DNA from: an uncultured Clostridia bacterium
GTDB taxonomy: Bacteria; Bacillota; Clostridia; TANB77; CAG-508
Assembly: GCA_934162615.1 (NCBI GenBank)
Contig: CAKPJK010000009.1
Coordinates: 1-45,601, forward strand
Direction of reading: 5' to 3'
Length of the DNA: 45,601 nucleotides
Of this stretch, positions 32,808 to 42,126 are shown one piece after another. The position numbers and the translations under genes were made by a program. Under the pieces are notes generated by a model. It saw only the letters and a program-made list of their open reading frames with translations, was not told where the DNA came from and did no database searches. The stretch's first letter is position 1. Every line of letters starts with the position of its first letter.

Positions 32808-34106
32808 ATGATAGATAAAACAAGAGAATTGGCACTAAAAATTTTATATAAGATAGATAAAGAAAATGCTTATTCAAATATTGCACTAAATGAGGAAATA
32901 CAAAAAAACAGAAAATATTTAAATGAAAAAGATATTGGCTTGATTTCAGAAATTGTATATGGGGTAACAACATGGAAATTAACATTAGATGAAATAATAA
33001 AAAAATATTCAAAAATAAGATTAAAGAAAATATCACCATGGATAATAAACATACTGAGAATGGGAGTATATCAGATAATCTTTTTAGATAAAATACCAAA
33101 ATCTGCCGCGGTAAATGAAAGTGTAAATCTATCAAAAAGATATGGACATGCATCCAGTTCAAACTTTACAAATGCTATTTTAAGAAAAATTGAAAAGAAG
33201 GACTATGATGATTTTTTTGGAATTAAAGATGATATAGAGAGAATTTCAAAAACAACATCAATGCCAGAATGGATAATAAGACAGTTGACTAAAAATTATG
33301 GTATAAAAAAAGTTGAAGAGATATGTGCTAATTCTAATTTGAAACCAAAAATAACAATAAGAGTTAACAAATTAAAAATTAAAAAAGAAAATTTAATAAA
33401 AAAACTAGAACAAAAAAATATAAAATGTTTTGAAACTAAATATGAAGATTTTATTATATTAGAAAAAATAAAAAGCATTGAAAATTTACAAGAATTTAGA
33501 GATGGTCTTTTTACTATTCAAGACATTTCAGCAGGACAAACTGCAATTTTATTAGATCCAAAACAAAATGAAGTGGTATTGGATGCATGTTCAGCACCAG
33601 GAGGAAAGACAACATATATTGCTGAATTGATGCACAATCAAGGAAAAGTTGAAGCTTGGGATATACATGAACATAGAACAAAATTAGTAGAAAAAAATGC
33701 GCAAAGACTTGAAATAAAAATTATAGAAACAAATGTAAAGGATGCAACAATATATGATAAGAATTTAGAAAAAAAATATGATAAGATTTTGTTAGATGTT
33801 CCATGTCTTGGATTGGGAGTAATAAAAAGAAAACCAGATATCAAATGGCAAAGGAAACCAGAAGATATTAAAAATATAACAGAAATTCAAAAACAAGTAT
33901 TGGAAAATTGTGCTAAATATTTAAAAAATGGTGGTAGTTTAGTGTATTCTACGTGTAGTATATTAAAAGAGGAAAATGAAGATGTGGTAAATGACTTTTT
34001 AAAAAGCAATAATGATTTTGAAAAAATGGAAAACACTGAAATTACTATACTTCCGGAAGCGGAAAGAGATGGATTTTTTATGTGTAAAATTTATAGAAAA
34101 AAATAA
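32808..34106 (+). CDS. rsmB: 16S rRNA m5C967 methyltransferase RsmB
   Basis: 432 aa. The N-terminal NusB-like domain (RELALKILYKIDKENAYSNIALNEE, about 1-130) is joined to an AdoMet methyltransferase domain. Motifs: DACSAPGGKTTYIAELM, then LLDVPCLGLGVI and YSTCSILKEENEDVV, the two Cys of the RNA m5C mechanism (in DVPC and STC). Known role: methylates C967 of 16S rRNA. The gene is divergent from spoVA. Confidence 0.93.
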   Translation: MIDKTRELALKILYKIDKENAYSNIALNEEIQKNRKYLNEKDIGLISEIVYGVTTWKLTLDEIIKKYSKIRLKKISPWIINILRMGVYQIIFLDKIPKSAAVNESVNLSKRYGHASSSNFTNAILRKIEKKDYDDFFGIKDDIERISKTTSMPEWIIRQLTKNYGIKKVEEICANSNLKPKITIRVNKLKIKKENLIKKLEQKNIKCFETKYEDFIILEKIKSIENLQEFRDGLFTIQDISAGQTAILLDPKQNEVVLDACSAPGGKTTYIAELMHNQGKVEAWDIHEHRTKLVEKNAQRLEIKIIETNVKDATIYDKNLEKKYDKILLDVPCLGLGVIKRKPDIKWQRKPEDIKNITEIQKQVLENCAKYLKNGGSLVYSTCSILKEENEDVVNDFLKSNNDFEKMENTEITILPEAERDGFFMCKIYRKK

Positions 34107-34107
34107 T

Positions 34108-34189
34108 ATTACAATAATATTACAGAAGCATTACATTTATATTATAAATTATATAAACCTATTGACTTTTGCTCTAAAAAAGGTAAAAT
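34108..34189 (+). promoter_or_regulatory. Type IV pilus operon promoter with triple 11-bp-period box (site B)
   Basis: ATTACA at 34108-13, 34119-24 and 34130-35, spaced 11 bp. A promoter follows: TTGACT (34162-34167), 16-nt spacer, TAAAAT (34184-34189). The third box starts 32 bp before the -35, the same as at site A (18114 to 18146). Sequence between box and -35 is also similar (ATTACATTTAT at the start, CTATTGAC at the end). Confidence 0.6.
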
Positions 34190-34256
34190 AAAAGAGAAAT
34201 GTATATCAAAATTTGAAGAAAAATGTGATGAAAAGTAAAAAAGAAAAGGAGTAAAG

Positions 34257-35876
34257 ATGTCAACTTGTTTAGGATTGTATATAGAAGAAAACTTAATTAA
34301 ATATGCAAAAGTTTCTAAGGAACATGATCAAATAAAGATTGATGCTTTTGGTATAAAATTTTATGAGAACTTAGAACAAGTTATAAAACAAATTGTTGAA
34401 GAGACATTTAGTTATAAAACACCAATAAGTATAAACTTATCAGAAGAAATGTACAACTATTTTCAGGTATTTGCGCTTTTAAATAAAAAAGATTTACCAA
34501 AGGCAATAAAAACTGAGTTTGAATCATATTGTGCAGATAAAAATTATAATCAAAATGTTTTTGAAACAAGATATGCTATTACTCCAAACACACAAGAAAA
34601 AGATAAATTAAAGGTAATACATATTAGTGAAAATAAGATAGAACTTAATAAAAAAATCCAAAATTTTTCTGGATATAAATTGCAAAATATTTCTCCGCTG
34701 GCAATGACAATTCCTAATATAGCAAATTTTGATGAAAAGGAAAATTGTTTAGTGGTAAATATAGAAGAAGAAACTACTATAACTACAATAATAGATCAAA
34801 ATGTATATGATGTACAAAAACTAGAAATAGGAAGCAAAGATATATTAGATAAAATTAATACAAAAGAAAACTCATATCAAAAATCATATGGAATATGTAA
34901 AGAAACAACAATATATACTTCAGAAGGCAGAGAGTTAACAGACAGTGAAGCAAATCACTTAGAAGATATAATGCCTACTTTATATGATATAGTTGGTCAT
35001 GTTAGAAAAATCATTAATGAAAATATTGATAAAATAAACAAAGTTTATATAACAGGAACAGGTGCATTAATAAATAATGTTGATTTATATTTCGAAGAAT
35101 ACTTAGAAGGTGTTAGGTGTGAAATTTTAAAGCCAAGTTTTGTTAAAATAACACCAGATATGAATATAAAAGACTATATCGAGGTTAATTCAGCAATCTC
35201 ATTAGCATTGAGTGGGTTAGGAGTTGGAATTTCTGGGATTAATTTTAAGAAAATATCCATAATAGAAAAATTACCAGAATTATTAAATATTGAAGTGGGA
35301 AGTAAAAAGAAACAAGTAGGAAGAAAAAATCCTCCAAAGGTATTGAATGTGGATTTTGACAAGCCATTAGATAAGTTGGAAAAAAACATGTTGAGGGGAA
35401 CAGCAGGTCTAATAGTGTTACTACTTGTATATGGAAGTTATTCAGTAATGATAGATAAACAAATTGAACAGAAAAAACAAGAAACACAAGAATCTATTTT
35501 AGCAACAACTGCACAAATATCAGCAGTAAATAGAGATATACAAAGTATTCAAACAAAAACAAATGAATATACAGATAAAATTAATAAATTAAGTGAAATA
35601 AGTAACCAAGTAGATGAAACAAATAGGAATCAAAAGGCTATACCAAATTTATTAAATAGATTGATGTATATAATGCCTACAGAGGTTCAAGTAACATCTA
35701 TAAAAAATGAATCTTCAACACACATTGTTATAAATGCTCAATCTTCAAGTTATGCTCAATTAGGATATTTAACAGCTAGCATAAAAGCAAATGGTATTTT
35801 GACAAATGTTGTATCTTCATCAGGACAAAAACAAAATAATTTAGTAACTTTAAAGATAGAAGGTGATTTACCATGA
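34257..35876 (+). CDS. PilM-PilN fusion protein of the type IV pilus
   Basis: 539 aa. Residues 1 to about 325 are PilM-like, an actin-fold protein (CLGLYIEENLIKYAKVSK at the start, VYITGTGALINN near 265). After a Lys-rich linker comes a single membrane helix (about 380-400) and a PilN-type coiled coil plus ferredoxin-like domain (about 400-539, including RLMYIMPTEVQVTSIKNES). PilM and PilN are usually two proteins joined by a short cytoplasmic PilN tail. Here the link is covalent. They form the inner-membrane alignment platform of the pilus motor. Confidence 0.8.
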   Translation: MSTCLGLYIEENLIKYAKVSKEHDQIKIDAFGIKFYENLEQVIKQIVEETFSYKTPISINLSEEMYNYFQVFALLNKKDLPKAIKTEFESYCADKNYNQNVFETRYAITPNTQEKDKLKVIHISENKIELNKKIQNFSGYKLQNISPLAMTIPNIANFDEKENCLVVNIEEETTITTIIDQNVYDVQKLEIGSKDILDKINTKENSYQKSYGICKETTIYTSEGRELTDSEANHLEDIMPTLYDIVGHVRKIINENIDKINKVYITGTGALINNVDLYFEEYLEGVRCEILKPSFVKITPDMNIKDYIEVNSAISLALSGLGVGISGINFKKISIIEKLPELLNIEVGSKKKQVGRKNPPKVLNVDFDKPLDKLEKNMLRGTAGLIVLLLVYGSYSVMIDKQIEQKKQETQESILATTAQISAVNRDIQSIQTKTNEYTDKINKLSEISNQVDETNRNQKAIPNLLNRLMYIMPTEVQVTSIKNESSTHIVINAQSSSYAQLGYLTASIKANGILTNVVSSSGQKQNNLVTLKIEGDLP

Positions 35877-36637
35877 GAAAAGCATTAATAATAATTGTTA
35901 TGATTTTGATATTAATAATAACAGGGTATACTATTATAAAAGGTGTAAACCTTGGAAACTTGGAAATTTTAGGTATTTCACAAATGAAAGCACAAGATGA
36001 AGAGTTAGGTGATTCTGTAAAAAAAGCTACCAAATTGGCTAGTACGGATTATCAACAAAAACTAGATGAATTGAATCAGGCATTAAAAAAATTACAAACT
36101 GAAAAAACCAATTATGAAGATTTATCAAATGTAAGTACAGAAACAGAAATACAATCTTCCAATAAAGCATATAACACATTAGATTTTATATATGTTAGAA
36201 TAGAAAATCATGCAAAAAGCGAGGGTGTAACATTAAAATTAGAGCTTACAAGAAATTCATCAGGAGAACAAGATACATATGACATAAACTTTACTGCTGT
36301 TGGTACTTATACAGGAATAGAGGAATTTATTACAGGAATAGAAGATGATTCTAAATTAGGATTTAAGATAGAAGAATTTTCAATGGTAGCAACAAATACA
36401 AATGGAGATCAAGTTGAAGCAACTTTTGTATGTAAAAATATAATTATAAAAGGTATCTCTTCATCAACATTATCAGCAGCAAGTGGTACTACACAAGTTG
36501 ATTCTACTGAAACAAATTCCAATACTACTTCAAATAGTACAGCTGGAACAACAAATTCAAACACGACAGGTACTACAGATACAACAGGTGTAAATAGCAA
36601 AACTTCAGGTAATACTGTTGAAAATACAAATAAATAA
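35873..36637 (+). CDS. PilO-like type IV pilus protein
   Basis: 254 aa, overlapping the PilM-PilN stop by 4 nt. An N-terminal membrane helix (about 3-21), a coiled coil (about 50-85) and a PilO-like alpha/beta domain (about 95-195: YNTLDFIYVRIENHAKSEGVTLKLEL). A Thr/Ser/Asn-rich tail (about 200-254) follows and resembles a flexible extracellular linker. PilO and PilN form heterodimers in the platform. Confidence 0.75.
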   Translation: MRKALIIIVMILILIITGYTIIKGVNLGNLEILGISQMKAQDEELGDSVKKATKLASTDYQQKLDELNQALKKLQTEKTNYEDLSNVSTETEIQSSNKAYNTLDFIYVRIENHAKSEGVTLKLELTRNSSGEQDTYDINFTAVGTYTGIEEFITGIEDDSKLGFKIEEFSMVATNTNGDQVEATFVCKNIIIKGISSSTLSAASGTTQVDSTETNSNTTSNSTAGTTNSNTTGTTDTTGVNSKTSGNTVENTNK

Positions 36638-36657
36638 TATAGGGAAGGATTAGAAAA

Positions 36658-37146
36658 ATGGCAAAAGGTAAAGATAAAAAAAATAGTAATACTGCGAAAA
36701 TTATTGTAAAAGAAACAATTTTGCTTTTACTATTTGCATTAGCTATAATTTTAATATTTGGGGTAATACTTTATCAATATATTCCAACAAATAAAATAAT
36801 ACCAGAAACTATTTCTTATATTACTCCTGAAAATGTAAAAACTGAATTGAAAACAGATGAAAACGTTGATACTTCTGAGGTTGTGGTAACATATCAAATA
36901 GATTCAACAGACTTAAGCAATTATAAAAAAATACAAGAATATGTACCTGGAAAGAAGAATCCATTTTCTTCAGTAACTACTGGAACAAGTGAAACTTCAA
37001 GTACAACAGATAGCACAAATACTTCTACTGCAACAGATAACAATTCAAATGGAACAAATTCATCAAATTCTGGAACTTCAACAAACAGTAGTAGTACATC
37101 AAGTTCCACAAATGCTGGATATCTTCCAGATAAGGGAACAAAATAA
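36658..37146 (+). CDS. PilP-like membrane-anchored pilus protein
   Basis: 162 aa. A basic N-terminus and one membrane helix (about 20-43) precede a short domain ending with KKNPFSSV (about 98-106), which recalls the NPF/DPF motif of PilP, and a 50-residue Ser/Thr/Asn-rich tail. PilP normally is a lipoprotein binding PilN-PilO. Here it has a membrane helix instead. The assignment is based on the operon position and the NPF motif, so it is tentative. Confidence 0.45.
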   Translation: MAKGKDKKNSNTAKIIVKETILLLLFALAIILIFGVILYQYIPTNKIIPETISYITPENVKTELKTDENVDTSEVVVTYQIDSTDLSNYKKIQEYVPGKKNPFSSVTTGTSETSSTTDSTNTSTATDNNSNGTNSSNSGTSTNSSSTSSSTNAGYLPDKGTK

Positions 37147-37227
37147 AACTTAGTTATTAACATTATATTTATTTTTATAAATATAGTATATATATATTAT
37201 ATCAAAAGAAAAAGGGGGGAATACAAG

Positions 37228-37449
37228 ATGAAAAAACAAAACGGTATTACATTAGTAGCATTAGTAATAACAATAGTTATATTATTAATCTTAGCTGGTA
37301 TATCAATAGCTTCATTACAACAAACAGGTTTATTTGGAAAAGCTAAAGAAGCTAAAAACGCTCAAGAAAATGCACAAGTATTAGAAAACACAAGATTAAA
37401 TACTTATGAAACAGAAGTTAATGAATATTTAACAAACTCAAATCATTAA
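37228..37449 (+). CDS. Small type IV pilin
   Basis: 73 aa. Prepilin signal: basic MKKQNG, cleaved after G, then a hydrophobic helix (ITLVALVITIVILLILAGISI). Position 5 of the mature protein is Ala, while most type IV pilins have Glu there. A short helical tail (about 40 residues) follows, with no beta domain or disulphide. A strong ribosome site (GGGGGG-A) suggests high expression. Very likely the main pilin of this operon. Confidence 0.8.
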   Translation: MKKQNGITLVALVITIVILLILAGISIASLQQTGLFGKAKEAKNAQENAQVLENTRLNTYETEVNEYLTNSNH

Positions 37450-37545
37450 TTTTAAATAATTTTATATAGGCATATGCATAGTAATATGTATATGCCTTTT
37501 ATAAAAAATAAATACCAAAAATATAAAGTAAAAGGAAAGAAAAAC

Positions 37546-38352
37546 ATGGAAATATTTTTTTACATTATAATATTTATGATTGGAATAACATTTGGTAGTT
37601 TTTACACGTTAGCTGTATATAGAATACCAAATGGACAAGATATTACACATACACATTCTTATTGTCCAAAATGCAAACATAAATTGAATATTTTAGACCT
37701 AATACCTATATTTAGTTATATTTTCTTAGGGGGGAAATGTAGATATTGCAAGCAGAAAATAAGACCAAGGTACTTAATATTAGAAACAATATCAGGGTTG
37801 TTTTTTGTGTTAATTGCATATCTAATGAAACTAAGTGTTTACAATATAGAAACATTAAAAATAATAGAGTATTCATTTTTCGTTTTATATTTTACGTTTA
37901 TAATATTAATGGCAGGAATTGACAAAGAATATAAAACAATAAATAAGCCAGTATTGATGTATGGTGTAGTAATTTCAATTATGTATATAGTATATCTATA
38001 CATAATAGAAAAAACTAGTATATATAGATATGTTATATATTTATCATTATTCTTAATATTACTAATACTTGATACAATTAACTTGAAGAAAAATGCAAAA
38101 AATAGTTATACATATTCTGTACTTATGATATTAATGATAATGGCAGTATTTACTGGAGAATATGTAACTATATCTGCAGTAATTTCAACATTATTATTAA
38201 TAGCATTGACATTACTGATAAAGAAGATAAGAAAAAATAAAAATACAAAAACAACAGAGCAATATAATAAAAGAATAAGAATAGGATTTTATTTATCAAT
38301 AACAAATATAATTTATTTTATATTAGTATTAGCTTATTATAGATTTGTTTAA
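37546..38352 (+). CDS. pilD: Prepilin peptidase
   Basis: 268 aa from ATG 37546 (AAAGGAAAG upstream); an in-frame start 24 codons earlier has no ribosome site. The N-terminal domain carries GSFYTLAVYRIPNG and two CxxC pairs (CPKCKHKL and CRYCKQKI), a PilD zinc motif. A membrane domain follows with two Asp in the helix region (DKEYKTINKPVLM near 145). It cleaves and methylates pilin signals. Confidence 0.9.
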   Translation: MEIFFYIIIFMIGITFGSFYTLAVYRIPNGQDITHTHSYCPKCKHKLNILDLIPIFSYIFLGGKCRYCKQKIRPRYLILETISGLFFVLIAYLMKLSVYNIETLKIIEYSFFVLYFTFIILMAGIDKEYKTINKPVLMYGVVISIMYIVYLYIIEKTSIYRYVIYLSLFLILLILDTINLKKNAKNSYTYSVLMILMIMAVFTGEYVTISAVISTLLLIALTLLIKKIRKNKNTKTTEQYNKRIRIGFYLSITNIIYFILVLAYYRFV

Positions 38353-38363
38353 AGGAGCAAGAA

Positions 38364-38792
38364 ATGTTGATTAAAGAAGAAAAGGGGTTAACAGGAATTG
38401 ATATTGCAATTTCCCTTATTATAATTACAATTTTTATATCTACAATTGCTAATTTAATAGCTAATGTAAATTTGAATTCTAAAAGCATGGAAAGAAAATC
38501 TATTGCAACATCATATGCTGTACAGGAAATAGAAAAGATAAAAGCACAGGGCTATAAAACAGATTATGATGATAAAGGAATAATAGAGGAACAGGTAGTT
38601 AAAGAAGAAGATATTTACAAGAATTCTGAATTTACAGGATATCATAAAACAGTAACAATAAAAGATTATGTTTTAATTGTAAATGATAGTACAAAACAAA
38701 AAAATGTGGTAAAACAGATAACAGCAAATATATCGTATAAATTAGGAAAAGAAAATCAAAATGTTACAATTTCAACATATGTTGCAAAATAA
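38364..38792 (+). CDS. Pseudopilin (PilV-like)
   Basis: 142 aa. Type III signal: MLIKEEKG, cleaved after G, then LTGIDIAISLIIITIFISTI. Asp at mature position 5 may take the place of the usual Glu. The rest is mixed helix and strand. Minor pilins prime pilus assembly or bind surfaces. Confidence 0.7.
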   Translation: MLIKEEKGLTGIDIAISLIIITIFISTIANLIANVNLNSKSMERKSIATSYAVQEIEKIKAQGYKTDYDDKGIIEEQVVKEEDIYKNSEFTGYHKTVTIKDYVLIVNDSTKQKNVVKQITANISYKLGKENQNVTISTYVAK

Positions 38793-38848
38793 TTACTTTT
38801 GAAATTAATAATATTTGGTATAATTTAAAGGAAGGAACGAAAGTAAAT

Positions 38849-39292
38849 ATGAAGAGTGATAAAGGAATAACATTAAATTCTTTGATTATTTATATTATTG
38901 GAATGTTAATAGTAATTACTTTAATATCAACTTTAACAACATTTTTTTCGAAGAATATATCTACAAAAGATATGAATAGTAATACATTGCAATATACAAA
39001 ATTTTCAAGTGTATTTTTAACGGAAATAAATTCAAAAGGTAATAAAGTTGTACAATGTAAAACAACAGGAGAAGGTGCAAATAAAGTAAGTTATATTGTT
39101 TTTTCAAGTGGAAATCAATATACATATATGGGGGAAAACAAGTCAATATATAAAAATAAAATAAAAATATGTGAAGATGTTACTGAATGCAACTTTTCAT
39201 ATGATAATAATATGCAGGAAATTACTCTTGGTTTTAAAACAGATACGATTGATTTAACAGGTGAGGATTCAATTATATATAAATTACAGTAG
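38849..39292 (+). CDS. Pseudopilin (PilW-like)
   Basis: 147 aa. MKSDKG, then a hydrophobic helix ITLNSLIIYIIGMLIVITL with Ser at mature position 5. The globular part is beta-rich with a Cys-containing segment (VVQCKTTGEGANK, CEDVTECNFSY). Lies between PilV-like and pilB. Call based on the signal and operon context. Confidence 0.65.
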   Translation: MKSDKGITLNSLIIYIIGMLIVITLISTLTTFFSKNISTKDMNSNTLQYTKFSSVFLTEINSKGNKVVQCKTTGEGANKVSYIVFSSGNQYTYMGENKSIYKNKIKICEDVTECNFSYDNNMQEITLGFKTDTIDLTGEDSIIYKLQ

Positions 39293-39320
39293 AAAAAACC
39301 TATGAAAGGATGAAGTTATT

Positions 39321-40967
39321 ATGGAAATAAAAAGAAGAATGCCAATAGGTGTTGAATTGGTAAAAAGAGGCATTGTAACAGAAAATGATATAGAAAAAGC
39401 TTTAGATTACCAACGAAATAATCCAAATATAAAATTAGGAGATATTTTACATATATTAAATGTATGTGATGCAGAAGTATTAATCCAAAATATTGGAGAT
39501 ATATTGGGTGAAAAGGGGGTTGTTTTAACATCAAGTACCCTAAAAATAAAACCCACTGATTATCTATCTTTAGATATATGCAAAAAAAATAAATGTATTC
39601 CATTTGAAGTAAGTGCGGGAAAAATAAAAGTAGCATTTACTGATAGAATAATAAATAATAAAACAGATTCTGTAAAAATGTTATTATTAAATAAAGGCCT
39701 TGTTATGGAAAAATATTTAACATTTGAAAATGATATTGATAGAATTCTTGAATCTATGGAAAATGAGTCTACTGGTGCAGATATATCAAATGTAACAGCT
39801 TCACCATCAACAAGTATGATAGAATTAATTGATAACATAATTAGAACAGGGATGGAAAAAAGAGCAAGTGATATCCATATAGAGCCATTAGTAAATGAGA
39901 TAAGAGTAAGATATAGAATAGATGGAGAGTTGTTTACAGCAGCAAAGATTCCAAAGGAAAAACAAACACAAGTTATAGGAAGACTAAAGGCAATATCAAA
40001 TATGCACCAAGAAAAACAAGAATCTCAAGATGGTAGAATTTTATTATATGATGATTACAATATTCGTGTATCTTCACAGCCAAATGTATATGGGGAAAAA
40101 TTCGTTCTAAGATTACTAAAAAAAGATGTAGATATTAGAAATATTTTTGAATTAGGATATCCAGGAACAGAAAATGAATTTAAAAAGAGCTTTAATAAGA
40201 AAAATAGTATGGTAATAATTGCGGCTCCAACAGGTGCTGGTAAAACAACAACATTATATAGTATTGTTGATTACTTAAACTCACCAGAGGTAAATATAAC
40301 TACAATTGAAGACCCAGTTGAAATAAGAATTGATGGCCTAAACCAAATAGAAATTGGAAACAAATCAACATTTTCTGGTTCATTAAGAACTGTTTTAAGA
40401 CAAGATCCAGATATTATATTACTTGGAGAGATTCGTGATCAAGAAACTGCAGAAATTGCAATACAAGCTGGACAAACTGGACATTATGTATTATCAACAA
40501 TACATACAATAGATGCAATAGAAGTTATTAACAGACTTAGAAAAATGGGACTTTCTGACTATGATATAGCAAGTACGCTAGCAACAACTGTATCACAAAG
40601 ACTTGTAAGAAGAATTTGCCCAAACTGTAAAAAGGAAAGAGATTTTACAACAGAAGAAAAAGAAATAATGACAAAAATAGCTGAAAAATATGGCACTAAA
40701 ATTGACTTTACAGGCAAAAAGACATATGAAGCAGTTGGATGTAAAAAATGTAATAATATTGGATATTATGGAAGAATAGGAATATTCGAAACTTTAGATG
40801 TTACAGACGAAATAAAAGAACTAATTGTAAAAGGTGCATCAACAATAGAAGTAAGAGAAAAAGCATCAGAACAAACATATAAGCCACTTGTTGTAGATGG
40901 AATATCTAAAATACTAAATGGTGATACAACACTTGAAGAATTAAATAGACAATTAATATTATATTAA
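39321..40967 (+). CDS. pilB: Type IV pilus assembly ATPase PilB
   Basis: 548 aa. N-terminal GspE/PilB domain, then the ATPase core with Walker A (APTGAGKTTT, Lys308), Asp box (TTIEDPVE), Walker B (DPDIILLGEIRDQETAE), and a His box. A zinc ribbon of four Cys (CPNC and CKKC near 434-475) is typical of PilB. It powers pilus extension. Confidence 0.95.
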   Translation: MEIKRRMPIGVELVKRGIVTENDIEKALDYQRNNPNIKLGDILHILNVCDAEVLIQNIGDILGEKGVVLTSSTLKIKPTDYLSLDICKKNKCIPFEVSAGKIKVAFTDRIINNKTDSVKMLLLNKGLVMEKYLTFENDIDRILESMENESTGADISNVTASPSTSMIELIDNIIRTGMEKRASDIHIEPLVNEIRVRYRIDGELFTAAKIPKEKQTQVIGRLKAISNMHQEKQESQDGRILLYDDYNIRVSSQPNVYGEKFVLRLLKKDVDIRNIFELGYPGTENEFKKSFNKKNSMVIIAAPTGAGKTTTLYSIVDYLNSPEVNITTIEDPVEIRIDGLNQIEIGNKSTFSGSLRTVLRQDPDIILLGEIRDQETAEIAIQAGQTGHYVLSTIHTIDAIEVINRLRKMGLSDYDIASTLATTVSQRLVRRICPNCKKERDFTTEEKEIMTKIAEKYGTKIDFTGKKTYEAVGCKKCNNIGYYGRIGIFETLDVTDEIKELIVKGASTIEVREKASEQTYKPLVVDGISKILNGDTTLEELNRQLILY

Positions 40968-40989
40968 ACAAAAGAGAGGAGAATTTGCT

Positions 40990-42108
40990 ATGATAAACAT
41001 GGACAAAATTTTGGATATAGCAATAGAAAAAGATGCGTCAGATATACATTTGATTGCAGAAAATAAGCCAATATTAAGAATAGCAAGAGAATTAAGAACA
41101 ATAGAAGAAATGGATGTTTTAACACCAGAAGATATGAATCAAATGTATGATTATTTGGTAAGAGGAAACATAGATAAAGACGAAGTATTCAACACAACTA
41201 GAAAATTAGATACATCATATGAATATAAAGACGTACGTTTAAGAGTAAATATTTCACTTTCAGATGATATACCATTATGTACATTAAGAATTATAAAAAG
41301 TACATTACCTCCTTATGAATCATTAGGGTTACCAGATATCATAAGAAGAGAAACATATCAACCACAAGGATTAATACTTGTAACAGGAAAAACAAACTCT
41401 GGTAAAACAACAACACTTAATGCATTAATAAACGAAATAAATGAAACACAAAATAAAAAAATATTAACATTAGAAAATCCGGTAGAATATAGACATCATT
41501 CTAAAAAATCTTTAATAGTACAAAAAGAAATTGGAAAAGGAAGAGACAGTTTAACATTTAGTGATGGTGTTAAAAACTCATTAAGAGAAGACTGTGACAT
41601 ACTGGTAATAGGAGAAATTAGGGATAAAGTAACAATGGAGGCAGCAATAGAAATGGCAGAATCTGGACATTTGGTTATTGGAACACTTCACACAAAATCA
41701 TGTGCAGAAACAATAGATAGAATGATAAATTTCTATGAAGTAAGAGATCAGGCAAGTATAAAATACTTATTGTCATCTTTATTAAAATTGGTTGTATCAC
41801 AAAGACTTTTAAAAGGAAGAGATGGTAATTTAGTTCTTATTCCAGAAGTGATGGTTGTAGATAATATTGTTGCTGGAATTATAAGAAAAGATAAAATAAG
41901 TGTATCTGAAATAGAAGATGCAATACAAAGTTCTGATAAGGGAAGCATTGGTTTAATAAATTCAATAGCAAAACTTTTTGTAGAAGATAAAATTACATTA
42001 GACCAAGCAAAAGCACAAGTTGAAGAAAAGAATATAGAAATTCTTAACAGAACAATTATGCAAATGAAAATAAGACGAGATGTGAATAGAACAAATAATT
42101 TAATATAA
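40990..42108 (+). CDS. pilT: Type IV pilus retraction ATPase PilT
   Basis: 372 aa. ASDIHLIAENKPILRI at the start, Walker A with Lys139 (TGKTNSGKTTT), Walker B (CDILVIGEIRD) and IGTLHTKSCAETIDRMI, the standard PilT motif. It drives pilus retraction (twitching). It follows pilB by 22 nt. Confidence 0.93.
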   Translation: MINMDKILDIAIEKDASDIHLIAENKPILRIARELRTIEEMDVLTPEDMNQMYDYLVRGNIDKDEVFNTTRKLDTSYEYKDVRLRVNISLSDDIPLCTLRIIKSTLPPYESLGLPDIIRRETYQPQGLILVTGKTNSGKTTTLNALINEINETQNKKILTLENPVEYRHHSKKSLIVQKEIGKGRDSLTFSDGVKNSLREDCDILVIGEIRDKVTMEAAIEMAESGHLVIGTLHTKSCAETIDRMINFYEVRDQASIKYLLSSLLKLVVSQRLLKGRDGNLVLIPEVMVVDNIVAGIIRKDKISVSEIEDAIQSSDKGSIGLINSIAKLFVEDKITLDQAKAQVEEKNIEILNRTIMQMKIRRDVNRTNNLI

Positions 42109-42126
42109 ATTGGAGGTGAAAAATAA

